A program made the position numbers and the translations under genes. Below are positions 1 through 10,852 of a stretch of 64,000 nucleotides of DNA, one piece after another (position 1 is the stretch's first letter; the number at the start of each line of letters is the position of its first letter). The DNA comes from Halomonas zincidurans B6 (lineage in GTDB: Bacteria; Pseudomonadota; Gammaproteobacteria; Pseudomonadales; Halomonadaceae). Location: contig NZ_JNCK01000001.1 in NCBI RefSeq assembly GCF_000731955.1, positions 2,914,001-2,978,000 of the forward strand, given 5' to 3'. The notes under the pieces were generated by a model. The model made no database searches. It was not told where the DNA came from and saw only the letters and a list, made by a program, of their open reading frames with translations.

Positions 1-112
1 CGGTGGTCGCCAGGTTCAGGTTGGCCACCGCCGTTCCCGACGGCGTGAAGCGCACTTCGGGGTCCTGACCCAGATTGCCGATCAGAATGACCTTGTTAAC
101 ACCACGGGCCAT
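1..112 (-). CDS. ssb: Single-stranded DNA-binding protein SSB, N-terminal part only
   Basis: This gene is cut by the window edge; only the first 37 residues are visible. They read MARGVNKVILIGNLGQDPEV and on through a PSGTAVANLNLAT stretch, the usual opening of the OB fold of bacterial SSB, which coats single-stranded DNA during replication, recombination and repair. The ATG at 112 is preceded by a purine-rich AAGGAGT, which supports this start. The gene lies 28 nt downstream of the MFS gene on the same strand. The ssb/MFS/uvrA neighbourhood is common in Pseudomonas-type genomes (family knowledge). The C-terminal acidic tip cannot be examined here. Confidence 0.93.
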   Translation of the reverse strand, partial: MARGVNKVILIGNLGQDPEVRFTPSGTAVANLNLATT

Positions 113-140
113 GGTTGACTCCTTGCTAGTGTGCGGGCGC

Positions 141-1523
141 TCATGCGCCCCTTGAATCGTGTCGGGTGCCGGCCACGCGGGCCAGCGCCTCGGCGTCCAG
201 TCGTTGGCGGTCGACCTTGAGGTAAGCGACGCGTTCCTCGGGCACGACGAGTACGTCCTCGACGCCCGCCACGTCGGCGAAGCGGGCCATCAGCGTATCC
301 AGAGCGTCGGCGGGATGCTCGTCCAGCGTCACGATCTCGCTGGACAGATGGCGCGGCGCGGGCATCTTCCAGATCACCGCCAGCCACACGGCACCCAGCA
401 AGGCACCGCCCAGGAACACTGCATCATACCCGAAACGCTGCGACAGGGCCCCACCCAGCACCCCACCCAGGAAGGCGCCGAGGAACTGGCTGGTGGAGTA
501 GACGCCCATTGCGGTGCCCTTGGCGCCCGCCGGAGCGAGCTTGCTGATCATCGATGGCAGGGTCGCCTCGAGCAGATTGAAGGCGACGAAGAAGGCCCAC
601 AGCAGGCCGATCAGCGTCCAGCGCTGGTGGCCGAGCTCGCCGAGCGCCAGCAGCACCAGCGTCATGCCCGCCACCGCGCCGATGAAGGTCGACTTCATGC
701 GCCGGCGTTTCTCGGCGACGATCACCAGCGGCACCATGCCGACGAAGGCCAGGCCCATCACCGCCAGATAGACCCAGCCCTGGCTGGCCGCCTCGATGCC
801 CACGTTGACCAGCCGGAACGGCACGGCAACGAACGCTGCGGTGAGGATCGTATGCAGCGCGAAGATCGAGAAATCCAGTCTCAGCAGGCTGGAGCTGGTC
901 AGCGTGATGCGCAACTGCTGACGGTCGAGGCCGACGTCCTGGTGGCGCGCCACCCGCGGCGCCGCCGGAACCAGCCGCCAGAGTACCAGCAGGCTCGCCA
1001 GGGCGAGCACGGCAGTCAACCAGAACACGCTGGTCAGGCCGAACTGGGCGGCCATCAGCGGGCCCACGACCATGGCGATGGCAAACGCCACGCCGATCGA
1101 CAGGCCGATGGTGGCCATCGCCGCGGTACGGATCTCCTCGCGGGTCTGATCGGCGAGCAGCGCCATGATCGCCCCGGCCACCGCGCCACTGCCCTGCAGG
1201 CAACGGCCGACGATCACCGTGGCGATCGAATCCGCCTCGGCGGCGATCACGCTGCCCAGCGCGAACAGCAGCAGGCCGCCGGCGATCACCACCTTGCGAC
1301 CGATACGATCGGACAGCAACCCGAAGGGGATCTGGAAAATGGCCTGGGTCAGGCCGTAGGCGCCCAGCGCCAGGCCCACCAGCAGCGGCGTCGCGCCGGC
1401 GAGGTCTTCGGCGTACAGCGCCAGCACCGGCAGCACCATGAACAGGCCGAGCATGCGCGTGGCGTAAAGCCCGGCGAGCCCGGAGATGGCGCGGCGCTCA
1501 GAGGTCAACAGTCGAGCAGTCAT
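141..1523 (-). CDS. YajR-like major facilitator superfamily transporter
   Basis: A 460-residue inner-membrane transporter of the major facilitator superfamily. The start MTARLLTSERRAISGL at 1523 is chosen because the reading frame upstream of it has no membrane character. The first helix contains the run MLGLFMVLPVLALYAEDL. The loop between helices 2 and 3 carries DRIGRKVV, the MFS signature A motif. Twelve hydrophobic segments are followed, from about residue 385, by a soluble tail (DTLMARFADVAGVEDVLVVP) that resembles the ferredoxin-like YAM domain of E. coli YajR; the length also matches YajR (about 454). The substrate is unknown, and proton-coupled efflux is the family expectation. It is divergent from uvrA and upstream of ssb. 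Confidence 0.85.
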   Translation of the reverse strand: MTARLLTSERRAISGLAGLYATRMLGLFMVLPVLALYAEDLAGATPLLVGLALGAYGLTQAIFQIPFGLLSDRIGRKVVIAGGLLLFALGSVIAAEADSIATVIVGRCLQGSGAVAGAIMALLADQTREEIRTAAMATIGLSIGVAFAIAMVVGPLMAAQFGLTSVFWLTAVLALASLLVLWRLVPAAPRVARHQDVGLDRQQLRITLTSSSLLRLDFSIFALHTILTAAFVAVPFRLVNVGIEAASQGWVYLAVMGLAFVGMVPLVIVAEKRRRMKSTFIGAVAGMTLVLLALGELGHQRWTLIGLLWAFFVAFNLLEATLPSMISKLAPAGAKGTAMGVYSTSQFLGAFLGGVLGGALSQRFGYDAVFLGGALLGAVWLAVIWKMPAPRHLSSEIVTLDEHPADALDTLMARFADVAGVEDVLVVPEERVAYLKVDRQRLDAEALARVAGTRHDSRGA

Positions 1524-1674
1524 GGCAGGTCGCAGTCTGGGTGAACGGGAAGGAAAACAGCGTGCGAGTTGCGTCGACCGGCAGCGGTCGCGCGCCTCAA
1601 CTATTCTACCGGTTCGCCCGTCGTCGGGAAAAGCCGCGGGCCATCTAGCGACAGCGGTTTGCTCGCTGCGCGTT

Positions 1675-1704
1675 TTGCCGGGCCTTCGCTCGACGCCGTA
1701 TAAT
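1675..1704 (+). promoter_or_regulatory. Sigma70 promoter of uvrA
   Basis: TTGCCG (1675-1680), an 18-nt spacer and a perfect TATAAT (1699-1704) lie 29 nt before the uvrA ATG. I looked for a LexA box (CTGT-N8-ACAG) across 1524-1732 and saw no convincing one, so SOS control of uvrA is not evident here. Confidence 0.65.
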
Positions 1705-1732
1705 CGCTCTTTTGCGCGCTTACGAGGTGGCA

Positions 1733-4603
<2,871 letters not shown>

Positions 4604-4610
4604 TCAGGCT

Positions 4611-4666
4611 CGAAGCCCGAAGCCCGAAGCCCGAAGCCCGAAGCCCGAAGCCCGAAGCCCGAAGCC
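4611..4666. repeat. Eight-copy CGAAGCC heptamer array
   Basis: Eight perfect tandem copies of the 7-mer CGAAGCC begin 7 nt after the uvrA stop codon. Read in another phase the unit is AAGCCCG, which shares the AAGCNNN pattern of the arrays in the 16S-23S spacer (41782-42090). Confidence 0.95.
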
Positions 4667-4681
4667 CGAACGCAGCATAAA

Positions 4682-4722
4682 AGAAGACACCCCCGCAGCA
4701 CAGCCACGGGGGTGCCTTCTTC
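4682..4722. terminator. Hairpin between uvrA and rplQ, probable bidirectional terminator
   Basis: An inverted repeat with CACCCCCG and CGGGGGTG cores is flanked by GAAGA and TTCTTC arms. The plus-strand copy ends in a short TTCTTC run. The minus-strand copy ends in CTTCTTTTAT. It lies between the convergent ends of uvrA and rplQ. Confidence 0.6.
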
Positions 4723-4763
4723 AAGCTGCGGGAAGCGCAGCGACGCTCTTCACGCTTGCCGCT

Positions 4764-4795
4764 AAAAAAACCGGCTCCCTGAGGGAGCCGGTTTG
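4764..4795 (-). terminator. Rho-independent terminator of the alpha operon
   Basis: On the minus strand an ACCGGCTCCC/GGGAGCCGGT stem with a tight loop is followed by TTTTTTT. It lies 24 nt after the rplQ stop, where the rpsM-rpsK-rpsD-rpoA-rplQ transcript should end. Confidence 0.9.
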
Positions 4796-4818
4796 GGTAT
4801 CGCGAAGCGCGCCGAGGA

Positions 4819-5205
4819 TCACTCCTCGCCGGCGGCTTCCTCGATGACCGGGCGGTCGAGGAGCTCGACGTAGGCCATCGGCGCGTTGTCGCCGGTGCGG
4901 TAGCCGCACTTGAGGATGCGCACGTAACCGCCGGGGCGGTTGACGTAGCGCGGACCCAGCTCGTTGAAGAGCTTGCCGACCGCATCCTTGGAGCGGGTAC
5001 GGCTGAAGGCCAGGCGACGGTTGGCGACGCTGTCCTGCTTGGACAAGGTGATCAGCGGCTCGATGTGACGACGCAGTTCCTTGGCCTTGGGCAGGGTTGT
5101 CTTGATGACTTCGTGCTCGACCAGCGAGACGCACATGTTCTTGAACATGGCGTGGCGGTGCGAGCTGGTACGATTGAGGTGACGACCACTCTTACGATGA
5201 CGCAT
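4819..5205 (-). CDS. rplQ: 50S ribosomal protein L17
   Basis: A 128-residue large-subunit protein near the exit-tunnel rim. The opening MRHRKSGRHLNRTSSHR, the central FSRTRSKDAVGKLFNELGPRY and the end GGYVRILKCGYRTGDNAPMA are diagnostic of L17. It is the last gene of the alpha operon, 35 nt after rpoA, and is followed by a strong terminator. The short acidic end (EEAAGEE) is like that of Pseudomonas L17. Confidence 0.98.
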   Translation of the reverse strand: MRHRKSGRHLNRTSSHRHAMFKNMCVSLVEHEVIKTTLPKAKELRRHIEPLITLSKQDSVANRRLAFSRTRSKDAVGKLFNELGPRYVNRPGGYVRILKCGYRTGDNAPMAYVELLDRPVIEEAAGEE

Positions 5206-5240
5206 GGTTGTGATTCCTTAACTGGAGCTCGAGTCGACGC

Positions 5241-6239
5241 TCACGCGGAGGCCTTGTCGTCCTTGAGGCTGGACGGCGGCCAGTTTTCCAGCCGCATGCC
5301 CAGAGACAGGCCGCGCGCTGCCAGGACGTCCTTGATCTCGTTCAGAGACTTCTTGCCGAGGTTGGGAGTCTTCAGAAGCTCGACTTCGGTACGCTGAATG
5401 AGATCGCCGATGTAATAGATATTCTCGGCCTTGAGGCAGTTGGCGCTGCGAACGGTCAACTCGAGATCGTCTACGGGGCGCAGCAAGATAGGATCGATAT
5501 GATCCTGCTCCTCTTCAACTTCCTGTTCCTTGTCGGCTTCCAGATCGACGAACGCACCCAGCTGCTCCTGCAGGATGGTTGCGCTGCGACGGATCGCCTC
5601 TTCCGGATCCAGGGTGCCGTCGGTTTCCAGGTCGATGACCAGCTTGTCGAGGTCGGTGCGCTGTTCGACGCGCGCCGCTTCGACCGCATAGGAAACCCGA
5701 CGTACGGGGCTGAAGGTCGCATCCAGCTGCAGGCGACCGATGGTGCGAGACTCGTCATCCGCGCCGGCACGAGTATCCGCGGGCTCATAGCCACGTCCAC
5801 GCGCCACCTTGAGCTGCATCTTCAGCTCGGCGCCTTCGTTGACGTGAGCGATCACGTGCTCGGGATTGACGATATCGACATCATGGTCGGTGGCGATGTC
5901 GCCGGCCGTGACGACACACGGGCCCTGCTTGTTCAGCGAGAGCACCGCTTCGTCGCGGCTGTGCATCTTGATCGCCACGTCCTTGAGGTTCAGGAGGATC
6001 TCGATGACATCTTCCTGGACCCCTTCGATCGCACTGTATTCGTGCTCAACACCGGCGATTTCCGCTTCCACCACGGCACAGCCGGGCATGGAAGACAGCA
6101 GGATGCGACGTAGAGCATTCCCCAGGGTGTGACCGAAACCGCGCTCGAACGGCTCGAGCACGATCTTCGCGTGGTGCGCGTTGATCTCTTCGACCTTGAT
6201 ATCGCGAGGACGGAGAAACTCTGTCACTGAACGCTGCAT
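5241..6239 (-). CDS. rpoA: RNA polymerase alpha subunit
   Basis: A 332-residue subunit that dimerises to nucleate RNA polymerase assembly. The N-terminal domain (about 1-235) starts with the FLRPRDIKVEEI stretch and contains GFGHTLGNALRRILLSSMPG, the dimer and beta/beta' interface. After an acidic linker, the C-terminal domain (about 250-325) carries TVRSANCLKAENIYYIGDL and LLKTPNLGKKSLNEIKD, the residues that contact UP elements and activators (Arg265 region of E. coli). It lies 87 nt after rpsD, with rplQ next. Confidence 0.99.
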   Translation of the reverse strand: MQRSVTEFLRPRDIKVEEINAHHAKIVLEPFERGFGHTLGNALRRILLSSMPGCAVVEAEIAGVEHEYSAIEGVQEDVIEILLNLKDVAIKMHSRDEAVLSLNKQGPCVVTAGDIATDHDVDIVNPEHVIAHVNEGAELKMQLKVARGRGYEPADTRAGADDESRTIGRLQLDATFSPVRRVSYAVEAARVEQRTDLDKLVIDLETDGTLDPEEAIRRSATILQEQLGAFVDLEADKEQEVEEEQDHIDPILLRPVDDLELTVRSANCLKAENIYYIGDLIQRTEVELLKTPNLGKKSLNEIKDVLAARGLSLGMRLENWPPSSLKDDKASA

Positions 6240-6326
6240 ATGAACACCTTTCAGGCTGCCAAACGGATACTCGGTACTCGGAGCCGGGCGCGCGGCGCGC
6301 TCCCGGCATCACGCGTGGGACGCTGA

Positions 6327-6947
6327 TTACTTCGAGTACAGCTCGACGATCAGGTTTTCGTTGATGTCGGCAGACAGGTCGCCGCGTTCCGGGACAGCCT
6401 TGAAAGTGCCTTCCATCTTCTTCGAATCGACATCGATCCAGGTCACGTCGCCGCGCTGACCGGACAATTGCAGGGCGTGCTGGATACGCGCCTGGTTCTT
6501 GGCCTTTTCACGCACGGTGACGACGTCGCCGGGACGGACCTGATAGGACGCCACGTTGACGCTGCGACCATTGACCGCGATCGCCTTGTGGCTGACCAAC
6601 TGACGCGCCTCGGCACGCGTGGAGCCGAAGCCCATGCGGTAGACGACGTTGTCCAGTCGGGATTCGAGCAGTTGCAGCAACAACTCGCCGGTCGCGCCCT
6701 TCATGCGGGCCGCTTCCTTGTAGTAGTTGCGGAACTGGTTCTCGAGCACGCCGTAGATACGACGCACTTTCTGCTTCTCGCGAAGCTGCAAGCCGTAGTC
6801 GGAAAGACGCTGACGGCGCTGGCCGTGCACACCCGGGATCTGCTCGGATTTGCACTTCTTCTCGAAGGGAGTGACACCGCTCTTGAGGAACAGGTCGGTG
6901 CCTTCACGACGAGACAGTTTGCACTTCGGTCCAATATAACGAGCCAT
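6327..6947 (-). CDS. rpsD: 30S ribosomal protein S4
   Basis: A 206-residue protein that initiates 30S assembly on the 16S 5' domain and, in E. coli, represses the alpha operon. MARYIGPKCKLSRREG opens it. The S4 RNA-binding domain lies at about 95-157 (RLDNVVYRMGFGSTRAEARQ, VSHKAIAVNG). Only two cysteines occur in the N-terminal segment, so the four-cysteine zinc form is absent, as in enteric S4. It lies 12 nt after rpsK. Confidence 0.98.
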   Translation of the reverse strand: MARYIGPKCKLSRREGTDLFLKSGVTPFEKKCKSEQIPGVHGQRRQRLSDYGLQLREKQKVRRIYGVLENQFRNYYKEAARMKGATGELLLQLLESRLDNVVYRMGFGSTRAEARQLVSHKAIAVNGRSVNVASYQVRPGDVVTVREKAKNQARIQHALQLSGQRGDVTWIDVDSKKMEGTFKAVPERGDLSADINENLIVELYSK

Positions 6948-6959
6948 GAGTCTGTCTCC

Positions 6960-7346
6960 TTAAACGCGGCGTTTCTTCGGCGGACGGCAGCCGTTGTGGG
7001 GAACGGGCGTCGCGTCGGTGATGCTCTGCACGCGGAAGCCGGCGGCATTCAATGCGCGCACGGCGGACTCACGGCCAGGACCGGGGCCCTTGACCAGCAC
7101 GTCGACGTTTTTCACACCATACTCGGCTGCAGCAGTCGCTGCACGTTCGCTTGCCACTTGAGCAGCGAACGGGGTGCTCTTGCGAGAACCACGAAAACCC
7201 GAACCACCGGCAGTCGCCCAGGAGAGCGCGTTGCCCTGGCGGTCTGTGATCGTCACGATCGTGTTGTTAAAAGAGGCATGGATGTGGGCTACCGCATCCA
7301 CTACCTGCTTTTTAACCTTTTTTCGGTTACTACGCGGGTTAGCCAT
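6960..7346 (-). CDS. rpsK: 30S ribosomal protein S11
   Basis: A 128-residue platform protein of the 30S subunit near the mRNA exit. Diagnostic stretches are VADGVAHIHASFNNTI-like VVDAVAHIHASFNNT, DRQGNALSWATAGGSGFRG and the basic end PVPHNGCRPPKKRRV. It sits between rpsM (39 nt upstream) and rpsD (12 nt downstream) in the alpha operon. The usual family length is 129. Confidence 0.98.
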   Translation of the reverse strand: MANPRSNRKKVKKQVVDAVAHIHASFNNTIVTITDRQGNALSWATAGGSGFRGSRKSTPFAAQVASERAATAAAEYGVKNVDVLVKGPGPGRESAVRALNAAGFRVQSITDATPVPHNGCRPPKKRRV

Positions 7347-7385
7347 GTTGATGTTTCTTCCTGTCTTAACGCCAGAACATGCGTT

Positions 7386-7742
7386 TTATTTGCGAATCGG
7401 TTTGCGCGGGCCCTTACGGGTACGCGCATTGGTCTTCGTGCGCTGGCCGCGCAGGGGAAGACCACGACGATGACGCAGACCACGATAGCAACCCAAGTCC
7501 ATCAGACGCTTGATATTCAGCGTCGTGTCGCGACGAAGGTCACCTTCCACGGTGTACTTGCCGACCTCGGTACGCAACGCATCTACCTGCTCGGCAGACA
7601 GATCCTGCACCTTGGCGGTGGGTACGATGCCGACCGCGGCACAGATGTCCTGCGCGCGAGTACGGCCAATCCCGAAGATATAGGTCAGCGAGATCGCCGC
7701 ATGCTTGTTGTCCGGGATATTGACGCCTGCAATACGGGCCAT
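7386..7742 (-). CDS. rpsM: 30S ribosomal protein S13
   Basis: A 118-residue head protein contacting the P-site tRNA and bridging to the 50S subunit. It begins MARIAGVNIPDNKHAAISL and ends RTKTNARTRKGPRKPIRK, the basic tail reaching the decoding centre. It is the first gene of the alpha operon. A 130-nt gap separates it from rpmJ upstream, where a translational control leader would lie. Confidence 0.98.
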   Translation of the reverse strand: MARIAGVNIPDNKHAAISLTYIFGIGRTRAQDICAAVGIVPTAKVQDLSAEQVDALRTEVGKYTVEGDLRRDTTLNIKRLMDLGCYRGLRHRRGLPLRGQRTKTNARTRKGPRKPIRK

Positions 7743-7872
7743 CAGCTTACTCCGAAATTTGAGCGGCTTGCTCGTTTGTTCATCTACAAAAGGCGCGAAA
7801 GCTTACACCTTTGTCCCTCCCGAGACAAGGGTGCAAGCCGGCGCCCGCTTTCGGTCAGCGTCAGGGATTGAA
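7743..7872 (-). promoter_or_regulatory. Alpha-operon leader region, candidate S4 control site
   Basis: A 130-nt gap upstream of rpsM is the position of the S4-binding pseudoknot in E. coli. I can see a near-perfect 10-bp inverted repeat (7806-7815 with 7824-7833, one mismatch). I cannot confirm the pseudoknot by eye. Function is inferred from position only. Confidence 0.35.
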
Positions 7873-7986
7873 TCAGCCCTGGCGCTGCTTGTGCCGCGGC
7901 TCGGTGCAGATGACGCGGACCGCGCCATTGCGCCGAATGATCTTGCAGTTACGGCACATTTTCTTGACGGAAGCTCGAACTTTCAT
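7873..7986 (-). CDS. rpmJ: 50S ribosomal protein L36 (zinc-binding form)
   Basis: A 37-residue protein beginning MKVRASVKKMCRNCKII and ending ICTEPRHKQRQG. It carries the C-x2-C-x12-C-x4-H zinc ribbon (C11, C14, C27, H32), so this is the zinc-dependent C+ type. It is the last gene of the spc operon, 32 nt after secY, as in E. coli. Because C+ L36 needs zinc, a zinc-free paralogue may exist elsewhere in the genome (inference). Confidence 0.96.
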   Translation of the reverse strand: MKVRASVKKMCRNCKIIRRNGAVRVICTEPRHKQRQG

Positions 7987-8018
7987 CGTTCTCTCCATTG
8001 CGCGGTCGGCGTGCGCGC

Positions 8019-9353
8019 TCAGCGCATCAGGCCGCCGCTTCCGTAGCCTTTCAGGTTGGACTTCTTCATCACCGACTCGTACTGGTTCGACATCAGATGC
8101 GATTGAACCTGGGCCATGAAGTCCATGATGACCACCACCACGATCAGCAAGGAGGTTCCGCCGAAGAAGAACGGAACGTTCCAGGCAATGATCAGGAACT
8201 GCGGCATCAGGGAAACAGCGGTGATGTAGAGGGCACCGAACAACGTCAAGCGGGTCATGACCTTGTCGACGTAGCGAGCGGTCTGCTCGCCGGGGCGGAT
8301 GCCCGGAAGAAACGCGCCTGACTTCTTGAGATTGTCAGCCACATCCTTGGGATTGAAGACCAGCGCTGTATAAAAGAAGCAGAAGAATACCACTGCCGCG
8401 GCGAAAAGCAATATGTACAGCGGCTGCCCCGGGCCCAGCGACTGCGAGATCACCTGCAACCACTCGAAGCCTTCGGCGGAGCCCATCCACTGTCCGATCG
8501 AGGCCGGAAACAGCAGGATGCTCGAGGCGAAAATCGCCGGAATGACACCGGCCATATTGACCTTGAGCGGCAAATAGCTGCTCTGCCCCGCATACATCTT
8601 GTTGCCGACCTGACGGCGAGGATAGTTCACCGTGATGCGGCGTTGGCCACGCTCGATGAACACCACGAAGGCCACGGTAGCGATCGCCAGCAGCGAGAGC
8701 GCCAACAGCGGCAGCACGTTCCAGGCGCCATCGTTGCGCGCCAGCTCGAAGGACTGCCCGATCGCGCCCGGCAACCCGGCGACGATGCCGGCGAAGATAA
8801 GCAGCGAAATGCCGTTGCCGATCCCCTTCTCGGTGATCTGCTCGCCCAGCCACATCAAAAACACCGCACCGGCGACGAACGACACGATCGCCGTGAAGTA
8901 GAAGCTGAAATCGCTGGTGTAGGTCACGCCCTGCCCGACCAGACCGACTGCCATGCCGGTCGCCTGAATCAACGCCAGCAACACGGTCCCGTAACGGGTG
9001 TACTGGCTGATCTTGCGCCGGCCGGCCTCACCTTCTTTCTTCAGCTGCTCAAGCTGAGGCGAGACCGCCGTCAGAAGCTGCATGATGATCGACGCGGAGA
9101 TATATGGCATGATCCCCAACGCCAGAATGCTCATGCGCGACAGCGCACCCCCGGAGAACATGTTGAACATGCCCAGGATGGTGCCCTGGTTTTCCCTGAA
9201 CAAGGCAGCGAGCTGGTCAGGATCGATACCGGGCACGGGGATATGGGCACCGATGCGATACACCACGATGGCGATGAACACGAAGCGCAAGCGCGCCCAG
9301 AGTTCACTCAAGCCGCTTCCCCCCATTGCCGGCATGTTTCCTGACTTAGCCAT
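8019..9353 (-). CDS. secY: Preprotein translocase channel subunit SecY
   Basis: A 444-residue inner-membrane channel with ten predicted helices that works with SecE, SecG and SecA. Typical stretches are IPVPGIDP near residue 40, LGIMPYISASIIMQLL in helix 2 and GVIPAIFASSILLFPA near 275. The RPGEQTARYVDKVMTRLT segment sits near 355. It directly abuts rplO, with no nucleotides between stop and start. It is part of the spc operon. Confidence 0.99.
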   Translation of the reverse strand: MAKSGNMPAMGGSGLSELWARLRFVFIAIVVYRIGAHIPVPGIDPDQLAALFRENQGTILGMFNMFSGGALSRMSILALGIMPYISASIIMQLLTAVSPQLEQLKKEGEAGRRKISQYTRYGTVLLALIQATGMAVGLVGQGVTYTSDFSFYFTAIVSFVAGAVFLMWLGEQITEKGIGNGISLLIFAGIVAGLPGAIGQSFELARNDGAWNVLPLLALSLLAIATVAFVVFIERGQRRITVNYPRRQVGNKMYAGQSSYLPLKVNMAGVIPAIFASSILLFPASIGQWMGSAEGFEWLQVISQSLGPGQPLYILLFAAAVVFFCFFYTALVFNPKDVADNLKKSGAFLPGIRPGEQTARYVDKVMTRLTLFGALYITAVSLMPQFLIIAWNVPFFFGGTSLLIVVVVIMDFMAQVQSHLMSNQYESVMKKSNLKGYGSGGLMR

Positions 9354-9788
9354 TTATTCCTCGACCTTGCCGCCGGCGGCTTCGATCGCGGCACGGGCAC
9401 CCTTGGTGACCTTGAGTCCGCGCACGCTAACCGCCTTGTTCAGTTCGCCGGAAAGGATCACCTTCGCGAATCGCGTGGCGTCCTTGAGCACGTTGGCCTG
9501 CTTCAGCGTTTCCAGATCGACGATCTCGCCTTCGACCTTGGCCAGCTCGCCGAGACGCACTTCCTCGGAAACCAGCGACTTGGCCGACGTGAAGCCGAAC
9601 TTGGGCAGCCGACGCTGAAGCGGCATCTGGCCACCCTCGAAGCCCGGCTTGACGCTGCCACCGGAACGAGATTTCTGGCCCTTGTGGCCACGACCGCCGG
9701 TCTTGCCCAGACCGGAGCCGATGCCACGACCGACACGCTTTTCGGCGTGCTTGGAACCCGGAGCCGGGCTCAGGCTATTGAGTTTCAT
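9354..9788 (-). CDS. rplO: 50S ribosomal protein L15
   Basis: A 144-residue large-subunit protein. MKLNSLSPAPGSKHAEKRVG opens it, followed by the glycine- and arginine-rich GRGIGSGLGKTGGRGHKGQ loop that penetrates 23S rRNA. The C-terminal globular part ends AAIEAAGGKVEE. It lies 3 nt after rpmD and abuts secY. Confidence 0.98.
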   Translation of the reverse strand: MKLNSLSPAPGSKHAEKRVGRGIGSGLGKTGGRGHKGQKSRSGGSVKPGFEGGQMPLQRRLPKFGFTSAKSLVSEEVRLGELAKVEGEIVDLETLKQANVLKDATRFAKVILSGELNKAVSVRGLKVTKGARAAIEAAGGKVEE

Positions 9789-9791
9789 GGA

Positions 9792-9974
9792 TCACTCTCC
9801 CTCAACACGAACAAGGTAATTGACCTTGTTGACCATACCGCGTACGGCCGGGGTGTCTTCCAACTCGACGGTGTGCCCGATGCGGCGCAGCCCAAGACCC
9901 TTCATGGTGGCCTTGTGCTTGTTCAGAATGCCGATGGTGCTGCGCACCTGAGTAACCTTGATCAAAGCTGCCAT
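9792..9974 (-). CDS. rpmD: 50S ribosomal protein L30
   Basis: A 60-residue protein, the short bacterial form of L30, with IKVTQVRSTIGILNKHKATM near the start and RRIGHTVELEDTPAVRGMV in the middle. It is 6 nt after rpsE and 3 nt before rplO. Confidence 0.96.
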   Translation of the reverse strand: MAALIKVTQVRSTIGILNKHKATMKGLGLRRIGHTVELEDTPAVRGMVNKVNYLVRVEGE

Positions 9975-9980
9975 GGTGCC

Positions 9981-10481
9981 TTACCCCGCGATCTCTTCGA
10001 CGGACAGGCCGCGCTTGGCGGCGATGTCGTCCGGTGACTGCATGGCGGAGAGACCGTTGATGGTCGCGCGCACCACGTTGACCGGATTGGTGGAGCCGTA
10101 GCACTTGGCCAGGACGTCATGGACGCCGGCCAGCTCGAGCACGGAGCGCATGGCACCGCCGGCGATGATCCCGGTACCTTCGGAAGCCGGCTGCATGAAC
10201 ACCTTGGAGGCGCCGTGACGGGCCTTCACCGGGTACTGCAGCGTGCTGCCACGCAGGTTGACCTTGACCATGTTGCGGCGCGCCTGGTCCATCGCCTTCT
10301 GGATCGCCACCGGCACTTCACGCGCCTTGCCGCGGCCGAAGCCGACCCGGCCGTTGCCGTCACCGACGACGGTCAGCGCGGTGAAACCGAAGATACGGCC
10401 ACCCTTGACCACTTTGGCGACACGGTTGACCTGCACCAGCTTCTCTTGCAGGTCGCCGCCTTTCTGTTCGATATTCGCCAT
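9981..10481 (-). CDS. rpsE: 30S ribosomal protein S5
   Basis: A 166-residue protein important for decoding fidelity and 30S assembly. The double-stranded RNA-binding fold (FGFTALTVVGDGNGRVGFGRG) occupies roughly 30-70 and the second domain contains GTGIIAGGAMRSVLELAGV. Spectinomycin-resistance positions in the loop around residue 20-30 look ordinary. It lies between rplR and rpmD in the spc operon. Confidence 0.98.
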   Translation of the reverse strand: MANIEQKGGDLQEKLVQVNRVAKVVKGGRIFGFTALTVVGDGNGRVGFGRGKAREVPVAIQKAMDQARRNMVKVNLRGSTLQYPVKARHGASKVFMQPASEGTGIIAGGAMRSVLELAGVHDVLAKCYGSTNPVNVVRATINGLSAMQSPDDIAAKRGLSVEEIAG

Positions 10482-10492
10482 CGTTAAACCCT

Positions 10493-10843
10493 TTAGAATT
10501 CCAGGCCGCCTTCGCGTGCGGCATCGGCCAGCGCCTTGACGCGGCCGTGATACTTGAACCCGGCACGATCGAAGGCGACCTGAGTGATGCCCGCCTGCTT
10601 GGCGCGCTCGGCAATCAAGGCGCCCACCTTGGCGGCAGCATCGGCGTTGCCGGTTCCGCCCTCACGCAACGAGCTATCCAGCGTGGAGGCACTGGCCAGG
10701 ACCTGGCCGCCGTCCGGCGAGATGATCTGCGCGTAGATGTGGCGCGGCGTACGATTGACGCTCAGGCGATACACGCCCAGCTCGCGAATCTTGGCGCGAG
10801 CGCGGCGGGCACGACGGAGACGAGATTCTTTCTTCGCGTTCAT
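10493..10843 (-). CDS. rplR: 50S ribosomal protein L18
   Basis: A 116-residue 5S rRNA-binding protein. MNAKKESRLRRARRARAKI gives the basic N-terminus, RLSVNRTPRHIYAQII the core, and FDRAGFKYHGRVKALADAAR the conserved C-terminus. It lies 9 nt after rplF and 11 nt before rpsE. Confidence 0.98.
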   Translation of the reverse strand: MNAKKESRLRRARRARAKIRELGVYRLSVNRTPRHIYAQIISPDGGQVLASASTLDSSLREGGTGNADAAAKVGALIAERAKQAGITQVAFDRAGFKYHGRVKALADAAREGGLEF

Positions 10844-10852
10844 AACCCTGCC

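Noticed and set aside
159..1544. Plus-strand frame of 461 codons opposite the MFS gene
   Set aside because: It is rich in Gln, His and Arg without hydrophobic or domain structure, as expected of an antisense shadow; the MFS protein is clear.
1524..1732. LexA box for uvrA
   Set aside because: No CTGT-N8-ACAG with fair symmetry was found; only a sigma70 promoter is supported.
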